Source of the DNA: Apostichopus californicus
Lineage: Eukaryota; Echinodermata; Holothuroidea; Aspidochirotida; Stichopodidae
Reading direction: 5' to 3'
DNA: 64,000 nucleotides
NCBI GenBank assembly: GCA_020650975.1
Contig: JAIPMN010001866.1
Location: 18,286-82,285 of the forward strand
A program made the translations under genes and the position numbers. Below, one piece after another: positions 37,212-49,042 of the stretch (the stretch's first letter is position 1; the number at the start of each line of letters is the position of its first letter). The notes under the pieces are model-generated. The model saw nothing but the letters and a program-made list of their open reading frames with translations, had not been told where the DNA came from and did no database searches.

Positions 37212-38460
37212 GCAAGCTTAACAAACCTGTTTTAAGAATTACTCAAATATAAGATTGCTTCAAATCAACCTGTCCATCACATACACATAAATTTTCACCA
37301 CATTCACAATAGAACTCAATGGGTAGTTTCCAAACTTTAACCAACTCTTTATGTTCTATTTTAGAGTTCATTAAAGGGAGTGAAGACTCGCGCACAAAGA
37401 AACGTCCTATGCCGGTAATCTGACCTAGTTTCGAATGAGGTGTAACAGAAGTGTTAGACACCACCATAGATCCCAGAAAATACACACACAGCTTGCTACC
37501 GTCGGTAATTAGACACTAGTGTACAGTCAATACATACAGCTATGGTCAATACCCACAACACAATGTATATAGCAGCGATGGACATCTCAGGTCTAGATAA
37601 AAGATAACAAGGTATCACCTTTCATTACTGTCTGCATTTTGTAGCGACAAGAAGAAAACTTCACTTGCAAGCAACGGAAAGTTAACTTTTTCAGAGCGGG
37701 TAGCGGTTTGGGGCGAGTCTTCAATGCCTTTAAGAATACACATATCTAAATCTGATCAATCACCAAAAAGACTGTTGATTAAAGATCTGGTTCGGATCTG
37801 CAAGATACTGCAGAAATCCAACCTAAAGACTTTTGGCGACTGTAACTCTTTTCACAGTTCAAATTGTTTATACCAATCATTCATCTCAAGGATCTACCCA
37901 GTCAGTGATAGCCCTTAAGTGGCCAAACAAATCTGGTTTCTTACTGTGTCCTGCAAAGGATGCTGCCTTTATCAAACACTAATTATGAAAGCAGCTGTTT
38001 GCATCTGGTCACCAATTTCTGTCTAACTTAACAAACCTGTTTCAACCTTCTTTAAATGCGATTGCTTGAAATCAGACTACGACTCCAGCTCTCATAGTTT
38101 TTCACCAAGTGAATTTTTAATCGGCATTCAAAATGAAACTTGATGAACTGGGATGGGCACGGAATTTACATTTACAAAACTTTACAAAATTGCTATGTAA
38201 AACTCTTTTAATAATGCTTTAATTTAAAAGTTCATGAGGAATACACAAATTTAAAATCTGATTAATCGCGACAAAGAATGCTGATTACAAATCTGGTTGG
38301 GTTCTGCAGAATATTGCAAAGTACCAAAACTGCCTTAAGTCTCTTGTTGGTTCCCATCATTGATGTCTCCCAAAGATATGTAGAGTCAAAGATTGTTTCA
38401 AATACCCAAACAAACTTGTTTTCCTTGCCGTGTCTGGCAAAGGCAACTGCCATACAAGAA
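37212..38460. repeat. Diverged tandem duplication of about 450 bp, one copy holding a MITE
   Basis: Segment I (37212-37980, including the MITE at 37375-37729) and segment II (38022-38460) share CTTAACAAACCTGTTT at their starts. They also share AGTTCAT..GAATACACA, ATCTGGTTCGG/ATCTGGTTGGG and CCAAACAAA..TGT in the same order. Identity is roughly two thirds by eye. Segment II lacks the MITE at the matching position. Function is unknown; open frames on the minus strand are short and not conserved between the copies. Confidence 0.65.
37375..37729 (-). mobile_element. TTAA-flanked MITE, copy 3 (complete, 355 bp)
   Basis: TTAA at 37371-37374 and 37730-37733 flank AGGGAGTGAAGACTCGCGC on the left and GGCGAGTCTTCAATGCCT on the right. 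It is the reverse orientation of copies 1 and 2. The interior is collinear with the other copies and non-coding. Confidence 0.9.
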
Positions 38461-38880
38461 ACTTAGAATAACGTCTAATAATAATATCTGAATCCAATGT
38501 CCATAGGAAATAGCTAAGCGAATGAATGTATGTGCCTGGCCTTGATAGCGGTTTTGACACTGAGTCTTGTCTGAATTTACAAACAATACCGTCCAATTTT
38601 GTAAAAATGGAAGATTTTTAGTTTGGTTATAATATGATGCATGTTAAAGCAGAGGCAAGCCAATTTTACACAGTAGTTGTCAAAATTGATTATAATACTG
38701 TCTGCACAGAGTCATCATCAAAAAACATAATATCGTCAAAAAACTAGATACCCTGGTCTGGTATAAAATCAGTTTGTTATTGCTAATATTTTAACATATG
38801 AATATTAACCTAGATGCATCCGATCGTAGAGCCCAGTGCTATCATGAAATTTCTAGTGTAGACTAAACATATGTACTCAT

Positions 38881-38886
38881 TTTATT
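38881..38886 (-). terminator. Candidate TMEM11 poly(A) signal
   Basis: TTTATT on the plus strand is AATAAA on the TMEM11 strand, about 275 bases after its stop codon. No nearer signal was noticed. Confidence 0.4.
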
Positions 38887-39159
38887 TTAATTGGCCTGCA
38901 GTGAATCAATACAGAGAATACAGATTTTCTTTGTCATTTACAAACAGGGATACTCTCTTTTCTCCTCACCTATCTTTGCCACGAAATTGCTCAAATCCCA
39001 TTCAGTAAAACTTTTCTTAAACTTCTCAAATTTGTACCAAAATCTATTTTTGCCTTTTTTCAAATTTCACATAAGTCCATGCAAACCTTCCAGATAGAAA
39101 ACACTCTGCTTTTGGAAAATAAACTACTTTCCTCTGTGGACGTTTGTTGTTTCCTTTCT

Positions 39160-40546
39160 TCATTGATACATCCAGTGATAGAACTTATGGCCCATGTACA
39201 CCGCCGTCACTGCTGCTATCAAGTTGTGTAGAGCCTTTCTGTATTTGTCATCTTTGCGAACCAGGACCACAGGGGAGGACGTGCCCAACATCTGCATCGG
39301 TAGCTTGGTTAGAACCCCATAGTCATATTCCACTTGATACTTACAGCATGGATCAAACTGCCATGATACCCCATATATAGAAGCACATATGATACTCAAA
39401 GTCCCCATAGGGATACTGACAAAATTGGCCAAGTCATTTTGAATTAGCATTGGGGCAGCTAAACAACTCACACCTGCAAGTACTGCAGTTTTGTGGAGGC
39501 AGTTTCCTATAGTGATCCACCTTGCTGTTTCATCACCGAGTTTGGCAGGTTCGATAATAATTATACCTCTCCGAGCTTCTAGGGCTTGGTCTAGATCAAT
39601 TTCAAACTGCTCCTGCGCATTACCATTATCGTAGATTTCTTGAATAATTGCACAGTCAAGAGGCAGAGCCTCCCTAAGAAAAGAAAAACAAGAAAAAAAG
39701 TATAAACAAGTGTTCTTCTAACATCAAAGTGTTACATGATATAATAGTATGTGAAACATTAATCTTCCAAGGTTGTGGTTTCTGCAACATCATTGAATGA
39801 TTACAAGGCAAACTTGGACAATCACTGGAATCTAAACAATGAGGAACTGTATTTGTTTTGTGCTGCAGTTAGGAGTGCAAAAAAGGACTTTCCTTTCTTG
39901 GAGCTCGTCAAAAATCAAACTTAATAAACATAACTTTGACTATTTAAGTATTATTAAGCAGTATGAGAAACAGAACTATTTCATGTCTACTGTCTCCAAT
40001 TTAGCTATTTTATACCTTGTCTCAATTCGTTGGAAGAAAAAGGCGTTTGAGATTTATTTTAGCACTCGCCTAGGCCTACCCCTTTGTGGATCTCATGATC
40101 CAGCAGTCTGTAGAAGTGCAGAGCTAACTCAAGCTTGGCCTAGCTTAGTTGGATCATTTTACCACTTTTGTTTTAAATACTAGGTAAATTAAGATAGTAC
40201 GTCCAAAAAATAGTTGTTGAGGATTCCATTCAGGTCGATCATAACGATAAATAGTAGCTCACTTGCCTTAAGTGTTACCTTTTAACCAAGAATCTTAACC
40301 TTGGGCCTAACACGTTTATCACTCATGAGATTAAGAAGATTCGCGCAACTGCCCCCTACAATGACACACGGATCTTTTTGTTTACAACGAGCATTACTGG
40401 GTCTAGACAAGTAAAGAAATAAAAGAACTGGATTAGCCTACAACAACGCAACAACGAGGACCTAGTGCAATTAATCTTTCAATGAAGCTTTTATGGAGGA
40501 TGTTTTTGCAAGTGATCATAGGTACATACTTATCGTCAATAGCCAT
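39160..40546 (-). CDS. TMEM11: TMEM11, mitochondrial inner-membrane protein (complete, 2 exons)
   Basis: Exon 1 is 40530-40546 (17 coding bases, MAIDD plus two bases) and exon 2 is 39160-39673. Donor GTATGT and acceptor CTTAG join in phase to give 176 residues (human 192). TMEM11 (PMI in Drosophila) works with the MICOS system to shape cristae and limits mitophagy receptors. Hallmarks are an IxxEIY segment near the N-terminus, IIIIEP, the very conserved GDETARWIT..GNCLHKTAVLAG, SWQFDPCCKYQVEYD and VVLVRKDD. Hydrophobic segments lie at about residues 59-80, 90-110 and 154-170. The short first exon rests on its match of phase and splice signals; another start is possible. It converges with DHRS7B. 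Confidence 0.92.
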
Positions 40547-41330
40547 GTACTTCTTTCAATGAATTTTACAGCAAAATGAGAGTACGAGACCAGTTTCCCT
40601 TTTCGGAGCGGAGAACACTTAAATGTTATACCAGGATCATTACTGCGCTGCTGCGCATTATATAATCATATCGGACAGTCAGCTGTAATAGAGGGCGGCT
40701 TTTACTTTAGCGAAATATGGTCATCTCCAAACTCTTCTGCTCAAAACTCTGGCGTATAACTTGGATTATTATCCCTATACGATATCTCTTAGTTTCCTTC
40801 AGTAGAGTCGCCAGACATTTCAATCTTGGGGTCACAAGGGTGGAGGGGGGCACAGCCATTAATTAGGGGGGGGGGCACAATGTTTATTTGTGAATGCCGT
40901 CCTGGAGGAGGGGTCTATAAGCTAGGGGACGGGGTTCCCTTTCTTTATTTGATTAATTATGGGTCCAGGGTCCTTAGATGTAATCTGGTGCTATATTTTG
41001 CAACTTTAAAGCAGCTTTATGTTCAAGAATTTCGGGCTTTAGTATGTCCGATATTTATGGTTTTAATTGAGGCGGATAAAAAAGTTACACAAAAAATGGA
41101 AATTAACCTTTTTGCTTTGATAATGATTTTAAATAAGAGTGTTGAAATTGAAATTCATGCAGGGTAGTAGTGAAGTTTCAGCACTAGCGGTTCACGCCGG
41201 GGCCTCTGTGACCTTGTTAGTGAGAAAACAACTGGTTATTGTGATGGTCGGTGGAAAGAAGTTTTACTGATGAACATAATACGTTTCGTCCTTTGTAAAC
41301 AATTATTTTTGGGGGGAGAGCACGATATTT

Positions 41331-41411
41331 TGGGGAGGGCACGTGCCCCCCCCCCCCCNNNNNNNNNNCCCCCCCCCCCCCCCCAAGGCCACCCCTTGGC
41401 TACGCCACTGG
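41331..41411 (-). mobile_element. hAT-like transposon end fragment around an assembly gap
   Basis: The right edge reads GGCTACGCCACTG (reverse CAGTGGCGTAGCC), a terminal sequence of the hAT-like kind also seen at 59391. Inside it are GGGAGGGCACGTGCCCCCC and a poly-C run split by ten Ns (41359-41368). The other end was not found, so only a fragment can be claimed. Confidence 0.4.
41359..41368. other. Assembly gap (10 N) in poly-C
   Basis: Ten unknown bases are flanked on both sides by runs of C. The real length of the homopolymer is unknown. Confidence 0.98.
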
Positions 41412-43199
41412 TTTCCTTGAGAAGGCCTGTGCAGTGTTGTAAAATAAAAGTGTTGAAATGTTGATATGAAAACGTTGAAATTATGAAGATAAGACGAAAC
41501 ACTTTCCCGGATTAAAAATTAAAAATTGAGGTAAACTCCCCGAAAGTTCCACATAAAGTATGATAAAACCTCGATTTGGGCACCGTTTAGGTTAGAAAAT
41601 CAAGATTTTCTAATCAAATGTCGATATAATTTGATGTATTGATTTCGAATTTTGTAATTAAGAGAACGTCGCTGTTTTCAGTCCAAATTTTGCATTGAAA
41701 GCGAGGAAATTGCTAGATAAAACATGATAAGGGAAAGGAAACTTAGAGAGCAATTGTTCAAATGTGGATTAAAACATCGAAATTTTGACAAAAGTTCAAA
41801 ATATTCCTACAAAACATCATGTTCTCGACATAAACGTCAACATTTCGTAATTAGCATTAGTAATTTGCGACGAAGAGGAAATCGGCACCATCGGCGACTC
41901 GAACTTAGCGGATCACTGGTCAGAGCAGAAAAAAACGGTAGGGCAATTATACGGGAACCATCGCCGGGATCAAGGATGGTAAGACAACTCGACAGCAGAA
42001 AAAAGATGCAGTCATAGTAGGCATAGATGTATAATACATTTTCAAGTACAACAGCAGCGATCCATTTTGACCTCGTTTTTTCACATCTAAATGGTTTTGG
42101 TTGGTAGGAAAATGTAATCACTAAGAGTCAATTTGTCAAAGTAAAAAGATAATTTGACTTATTTTAAGTTAGTCAGAAGTATTGTGTCGAGTTCAGAATA
42201 GACAATCCACACCTTGATCTTAAGTTATATCGTTTCAGACGCAGGTTGCAAGTGTCGCTGAATCCAGGATGGAAACTAATTTCTGTCAAATGAGTCATTC
42301 TTGTTCCTGTTTATAAACAGCGACGTAGTTATATATAGGCCTATACACGGCCTCCTGCTATTTGTACATACCTAGCTATAAATTATAGTAGTGATGAAAT
42401 TCTCAATTTCCGAAGGCGCGGTTGTATGGCAAAACTTGAGGTGGACCTGACTTTAAGGAAATCGGGTTACAAAATAATGTGCAAAACTTACTGCAGTAAT
42501 GATTCTCCAGTGTAATGAACTGATAATAACAAACAATAATCCGACTGATTACAGCGGTTTTTGAAGGAGTTTGTCAACAATTAACTATAAATAAAGAAGG
42601 TGGAAAGGTATACGTACGGAGGTGGTGGTGACTTGCAACCATTACAGCGTGCGACATGCAAGTTTTTTTTAATCGGCAGGTTAACCACATGACCCGTTCT
42701 GGGATGCCAGGGGAACGTATAGGAAACTTTATATTTCCATTGCAATAGCCTACTACTGGGATGTCCCATTTTTTAATTTTTTTTATTTATATAGTGCCAT
42801 TTTGTTGCAAAATTACATTCAAATTAATAATATAGTGCTTAAAAGGGCCCTGTAATTGAAAATATTGTAAAATATTATGAAATTAAAGGTGCCCAAATAA
42901 ATAAATAACCTTCTGGAATTTGTGGTCACGGAATGCACACAGCCTGGATCCATTTTGTCGGAACCTCCTCCTCCTCCTTCCTTCTCCCCATGCATCCTTA
43001 TTCACCCCCTTCCTCCTCCTGCTCCCTCCTCCTCTCCCTTTCCCTCCTCTCCCTTTCCCATCTCTCCCTCCTCCTGTTTGAACCCACGTTCCTGACACCC
43101 CTGCTTAGTGGTGGTACGAAATCCTTTACTGTTGCAGTAACTGTGCAACCTTGAGATTTCTTGCTTCTCTCATTCTGATATTCTGCCTCTCATAACATA

Positions 43200-43416
43200 A
43201 ATTCTCCTCTCTGGAACGCATGCGTGTCAATGACGATGTCGCGCAGTACAGTACGAGTTATCATATCTAAGAATATTATGCGCGATAAAAGTTGAAATCA
43301 CAAAATCGTAACACTTCTCGATAACGGACCCATTTTACCTTGTTTCTTGGTGGACTATATATCATAGCTACACTATTACCTTGACTTTTAATATCGTGTT
43401 GGAAAAGAGGCTGTAA
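43200..43416 (+). promoter_or_regulatory. Probable promoter and 5' UTR of the TMEM184-family gene
   Basis: The region before the ATG holds GGAACGCATGCGTG (43214-43227), an NRF1-type palindrome, and GCGC elements near 43241 and 43280. These are raised CpG features for this window. The transcription start is not visible. Confidence 0.35.
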
Positions 43417-43680
43417 ATGGCTGCGCCTAGCGCGTTTTCGACCTCACTAGCAATCAATTCAACCAGTGAGTCAGGTTTGTTGTCAACAGAGGTTACTTCT
43501 GTAATGACTAACAGTACACATTCTGTAATGGCTACTTCACAGTCACACATTGCTCTGGAAACAACGGCCGTTCCTTCTTCAGAGTTACCGCCGCCTGAAT
43601 TAATATTTTTGCAGACTCCTGTCGGAAGAGGCTTGGCAGGCATATTCGCTTGGGCAGCGTTCATTATAACATGTCACCAG
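43417..43680 (+). CDS. TMEM184-family protein, first coding exon
   Basis: One exon of 88 codons ends in CACCAG followed by GTAATT. After a Ser/Thr-rich N-terminus (many N-glycosylation-like NST/NSTS sites, presumably outside the membrane) comes LIFLQTPVGRGLAGIFAWAA, then FIITCHQ. This closely parallels the first transmembrane helix of TMEM184A/B, which ends ITCHQ and is followed in vertebrates by IY...LR. TMEM184 proteins have seven helices and are related to organic-solute transporter alpha; their role is poorly defined. The remaining exons were not found before the window's right edge, so the first intron exceeds 20 kb. The A/B/C paralogue cannot be chosen. The ATG is the only one in frame near a promoter-like region. 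Confidence 0.75.
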
Positions 43681-45764
43681 GTAATTTAATTAGATTTGTT
43701 TTCGAATTTATGAGAGTCAGTGTTGGCCTAAGCGAAATCGTTTACGTTATCAGCTAACGAGTAACGGTAGTAGTTACTCAGTTACTGTTTACTAAGTTTC
43801 GCTGCTGTGCCGTACCCACGTACTACTTGTTGGTGAGCACTGTCGGCTACTGTACTGTACAAAGATCCTATAGTAATGAGTTAAGGGAAGGATTGATTTG
43901 ATGTTATTTGCGGCCACAGACATTCCCAAAGTAATGCAACAGTTACAAGAAAGATGCCATTCAGTTCATTGTCATTTTTAGTAAGATAATTGGAGTTTTT
44001 AAGAATGTAAGTGTCAATGGTTCCAAACCGAAACGAAACAGTGGACTGTCAGACAGTTCTTTAACTTGAAAATATTATAGGCTATGGTTGTGCCATGGAC
44101 AATGATAGCCTTCAAGACATGAACTGGCAAATTTATCCACCCATTGAACTCACTAAGTTCTTCTCTTTCATTAAGCCTAGTTTATAATTTCCTCTAATTA
44201 GCATACACATCTACCAGCTGCAGTGTACTGTACTTTGGGCCAGTGATGTGCTAGACATTAGAAGTGGTGGTGTATGGGATGGGGATCGACTACACACTGA
44301 GAACAACATTTTGGGAGTGGGGACCAAGTTTGAGAGTAATGCAATGGTAACCAGTGCGAGCGCCACGCCATATCGGCATGGGATCCAGAGGCCTCCCACA
44401 GAGTCCAGATGCCTACCATATAGGGCCCAGGTGCATGCCTTGGCCCTAATTGGGGTCAAGGGTGGTAGGCTGAATTTCCATATAGCAGCTTCAAGTAGGC
44501 AGAATTTTGTAGGCAGGGCTTAGTAAAATAAAATTATAGACAGTACAGTCAAAATGTTATGTTTCTACCAGCCAAAGATTTGTTTTTGTATGGCAAATTT
44601 CATTTTTGAGGGTGGGTTGGGAGGGCACCCAAAGGAGGGGCATGCTGGCACTAGGGCTCACCAGACATTTGAGATGGCACTTGCCACCCATTTTGCCCCT
44701 TTGGTGGTGCCATTGATAGGCCTTGGGGCCTTTATTCTGATGAAACTTTCCTTGTGTAACACATATTACACATTGTCACAAGTGGAACCAATGTGTAAAT
44801 TTAGTATTAATGGTGGATGTTAGTCCAGAAATGTATTTCAATGAGTTGATGTTTTTGAAATACATGAAGAGAGGACCATAAACCTTTGTTAGAGACTGTA
44901 TTGTATGCATATTGTTAACTGCTTACTTGTGCTGTGTAAATAATTGAAGTAACAGGCCAAGTACCAGTCTGACTCTGAATGAAGAGCATCTTAAAGCCAA
45001 TTCTAAGAAAACATTTTTTGTATTAACTTTAGCAGTTTCCACAAAGACTGATAACCTATGGTAGGTATACTTGTCGTGTAATTTCGGCCGGTGTTTGGCT
45101 TTGTCAGTTAATGATACTAGTAAAAGACTAAACACATGAGCAAAGGTGAAGACAGTTGAGTTCCATTTTATCAATACAAAATATACTTCCTTTTAACAAA
45201 GGTCACTAAAATCCAATCATAACTCCACATACAGTAAACAACATCCAGCGTTAACTTAATCAACACAAAACCTGTGCCTCTCCTTTCCTTCTGCCGCCCT
45301 TCTCCTCGCCTTTACCTCTTCGCTCCAAACATTTAACTTCTAAAGGTAATATTACGTAATGAATTTAACTAAACACAAACTTACAAATTCCTTACACTCG
45401 GTAACAGTGAATTGAAATGAATTGAGAGAAGCACAACTAACAATACTACCAGCAACACTACATGGCACTTCCTCCTTATGACTGTGTCAGTCATACAGAG
45501 TACAGACAGAAAATATTTAAAGTTACGGTACATACTTTCATTTCTTAATTTTTAAAGGGAAAATTTTACACAAAACATATATATGCAGACATACATTTTC
45601 AAATGTATCTTCATGATATACAATATCTTTCGAAACTTTTCCGTACATAAAATCACAACATGTACATTAAGAAATATTATAGTGTCAACAAAATGTTAGT
45701 AATACTAATTACTTTGACTTCATGCCCTGCTAAGGCTATAATGAATATCAAATGTATCTTGTTG

Positions 45765-46400
45765 TAAGGCAAGAAACTAGCTCGATAGTCTACTATTGGA
45801 ACTTATCGAATGTGCCAACCACTTCAATGCTTGATGATCACTTAACAATGTTAAACCTGTACCCGTGGAGATAATACTTTAACTTATTCACCGCCCACAA
45901 AATTGCAAGACATTCCTTCTCTGGTACACTGTAGTTCTCCTCTCGAGCCAACTGCTTACGACTCAAATTCACAATCTGGTGCTCTTTGCCATCTGACTTG
46001 ACTAAGAACTGCTCCGATACCATAGATGGAAGCATCAGATTGCACACTAAATACTTCCTTGAAATTAGGTGTGACCAGTATGGGCTCACTAACAAGGCCA
46101 TCCTTGAGCTTCTGAAATACATTTTGGCAGCTGTCATCCCAAACTACCTTTATTTAAAGCACTTTTTCTAGTTAGTTCGGTAAGCTGCTTTGTGATACTT
46201 GCATAATTTGGTATAAATTTCCTATATAGTAGCCTGTAAGGCCCAAGAAGACCCTGGTGTTACTTTTTGTGAGTGGGCGTGAAAATTCCCTAATCGCTTG
46301 AATCTTGTCATACAATGAGCATTATACTTTCATTACCTATCACATGCCCTAAATAGTAAATACGCTACTTTATTCATTGCAACCTTACATTTACTGGGTT
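45765..46400 (-). pseudogene. Decayed Ty3/gypsy retrotransposon pol fragment (RT end and RNase H)
   Basis: Read on the minus strand, several frames show pieces of Ty3/gypsy polymerase in the right order. These are the reverse-transcriptase tail with FLGLTGYYRKF (about 46240), then RNase H with SDAS..G.GAVLSQ, NYSVPEKECLAILWAVNK (about 45880-45930) and DHQALKWL (about 45820). Frame changes and stops separate them, so it cannot make a working enzyme. No LTRs, protease or integrase were found nearby. Confidence 0.8.
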
Positions 46401-47815
46401 TACATTTACTGTACATTGTTCTTTCAAACATAATTCATTTTACATAGTGAAATATATAGAAAACATGTATTTACTTAATTATGTTTGTATTTGGAAGTTG
46501 GAATCAGTAACTGTTTTGACATGCATGAATGGATCATTAAATATATAAAACCAAAATTCTTCTGCAGTTTTGAGATATGACCATGACTTACTGGCAGCCA
46601 TATGGAATTTTAGTCACAATTAATTATCCAGTTTGTTTGTTGATGAACTGGAAAAGCTGTTGAAGTGCAATACAGTAGGTAAGAGCACTCACTAACACAC
46701 ATTGAGTTGCAGGTGCTGTTCAGAGACAGGTTAAACTTTGAAAACACAAAAAATCACACACACACAAAAAAATCAGGTACTTAAAATATGAAGTTAACAC
46801 TTCAATTTGAAGTGATTTTAAAAGCAATTGTGAGAATGATCTGAAATTGCTAATATATTACAGTTACAAATTTACAAGTGGTTTATAGTTTAAAGTTTTC
46901 ACATTTGTTATAGCCTACAAAGTATGGATAAATATGTTTGGTGGATCAAGTATGTGGTACCGTATTCCAGAGTGAGCTGATTAATGTACAAAGGGACATT
47001 TGCATGCTGCATATTCCTCACATTCTCTGGAATTTGCCATAAATTTAAGACAGTACTCTTTATCAACATTGGTTTGGTTTTCTTCTGCCTCTTGTCAAAC
47101 ACAATGACTGTATCACTGTAATACTGTACATCAAATACTTGAGCCACCACTAACTGAACCGAAATCTGAGCCCAGTAAATTCCGTGATGATATTTCATCA
47201 ACTCTTGGTAAAAGGTTCTTCCTATTGGTTGTACTGTTTTTTGTGGAATGTGGTTGCTATGAATTATTTAATTTGAAAATCAATTTCTTCTCTTACTATT
47301 TATACCTTTTGTAAATGCATTAAGTTATTGACTCTAAAAATTGCATCCTGTACCATAGTAGACAAATTGTTAATATTTGCAACCTGTAATTGGTAGCACA
47401 GTACACTGTAAACTTTGAATAAGATAGCTCTATATTATATACCACAACATCTGTCATATGTTGACACTTTAAATTAAAAAAATTTTCTGGCATCTCCATT
47501 GAAACAGAATAGGGCCTATTGTTAAATCCCTGGTGTGTAAGTAAATTCCTGTTTCTCTCAAATGAAGTGTTCTTTCTTGTCAATCTCATAAAGGTGTTAA
47601 ATGTTAAGCATATTCCTGTTACAACATTGTGTTGTTATGTCTGAGTAACTCTGTACACTAGTCACTTCAGTTCTGATGTATAAATTATGTACAGTATTGT
47701 TACTAAGTAATGTGAAAAACATGCAAGTGAATTGTTAAATGAGTTGTATGAACAGTACAGTCAACACTTAACTTTAATACTATAGTGCTACATGGTGTTG
47801 TACAGTGTGTAAGTG

Positions 47816-48108
47816 CAATTTGCAGTCACACAGTACAGTGTGTGTCATTTTCAGTCGCACAGTACAGTGTGTCATTTTCAGCCACACAGTACAGTGTGTC
47901 ATTTTCAGTCACACAGTACAGTGTGTAAGTGTCATTTGCAGTCACACATTACAGTGTCATTTGCAGTCACACAGTACAGTGTAAGTGTCATTTGCAGTCA
48001 CACAGTACAGTGTGCGTGTGTCATCTGCAGTCAAACAGTACAGTGTGCGTGTGTCATTTGCAGTCACACAGTACAGTGCCTGTGTCATCTGCAGTCATAC
48101 AATACAGT
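47816..48108. repeat. Minisatellite of about ten 24-34-bp units
   Basis: The unit is GCAGTCACACAGTACAGTGT plus a variable GTGTCATTT segment. Unit length varies through the spacer (GTGTGTGTCATTTT, GTAAGTGTCATTT, GCGTGTGTCATCT). Long open frames through it come from the repeat. Confidence 0.9.
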
Positions 48109-48299
48109 TGGCAATTGTGCATAAATGCTTACAGTGTGCAAACATGTACAGTCTGGAGTAAAACCTCAGAAGTTACAGAACTTCACAGAGAGATGTTTGT
48201 TTCCTTCCCAAGTCTTCTGCAGCTCAGGTCATTTCAAGTTTGAAATTCTGACTATTCCTAGACACACTCAGTGTTATTCTCCTATGTAGTCTGCCTTTC

Positions 48300-48331
<32 letters not shown>

Positions 48332-48395
48332 TGAGACTTATATAGCGCCATATCAGTAAACAAAAGTCACTGCTCAAGGCGCTTTACAAAGAAAG
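48300..48395 (+). repeat. ATA microsatellite plus TATATAGCGCC/AAGGCGCTTTACA dispersed repeat
   Basis: (ATA)n at 48301-48328 is followed by GACTTATATAGCGCCATATC and CTCAAGGCGCTTTACAA. Related blocks in this window lie at 4795-4847 (reverse), 34907-34942 and 42784-42796. I recall this core as common in marine invertebrate genomes, but its transposon class is not clear to me. Confidence 0.7.
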
Positions 48396-48932
48396 TAAAT
48401 TAATTTACAAAAGAACAAGTGAAAAAATGGGTCTTAAGTAGACTTTTGAAAGTAGAAAGTGTATAGCATGTTCGAATGTGATCTGGTAACTTGTTCCAGA
48501 GATAAGACCCAGAGTATTCGAAGCTTCTGTAACCATAGGTCTTCAAGCGTGGTTTAGGAACAGTTAAATACAGTTTGTTGGAGGAACGAAGTGTGTGACC
48601 AAGCAGTACTTAATTAAGAAACTGCATAGGCAAACTTATAAGGTACTGTAGGAGGTTTGTAAATTCCATGAAATTAGTGGCTTCTCAAGTTATTCATAAG
48701 TGTTGCATTTGAAATCTAGTATTGACCTGTCCACAGTCCACTATATTGTAGCATTGTGAAAAGGATCTTGATACCTCAGCGCCTGCCCAAACCTCAACCT
48801 GAAACTCAGCCCCAATCTCAATCCAGCCCAAACCTCAATTGAGCCCAACCTCAAACCCAGTCCCAACCTCAGCTACCAGCCCAGATTCACTCATCCTCTC
48901 CATTTCCAGCACACCCTGGGCCTCATGTATGA

Positions 48933-49042
48933 GCACTCTAATATAATCCATTTGGTTGTATTGTGCAATGCGCTCTATAATCCATACGGTTGTATTGTGC
49001 AATGAGAGCTCTAATACAATCCATATGGTTGTATTGTGCAAC
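48933..49042. repeat. Three-copy tandem repeat of about 37-43 bp
   Basis: Three units contain GGTTGTATTGTGCAA preceded by ATAATCCAT. Just upstream, 48779-48890 is a degenerate CCCAACCTCAA repeat. Confidence 0.75.

Larger units (their letters stand above)
40547..43199. other. TMEM11-TMEM184 intergenic region
   Basis: No recognised gene. The palindrome ATTATATAAT at 40657-40666 could be a TATA-like element for TMEM11. A CpG-rich patch at 41860-41985 ends in GGATG followed by GTAAGAC and could be an unrecognised 5' exon. TTTATATAGTGCC at 42784-42796 is a scrap of the TATATAGCGC repeat. A polypyrimidine CCTCCT-rich tract runs 42964-43076. Confidence 0.4.

Noticed and set aside
41724-42017. Arg-rich plus-strand frame ending near a GTAAGA donor
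   Set aside because: No recognised family. It may be a 5' exon, but nothing beyond the donor and local CpG supports it.
46908-47201. 97-codon minus-strand frame with protein-like composition
   Set aside because: No known domain or motif was seen, there is no clear splice context, and similar lengths arise by chance across this AT-rich window. A protein search would decide.
47813-48243. Overlapping frames of about 100 codons
   Set aside because: Both are read-throughs of the minisatellite and repeat the same short peptide.
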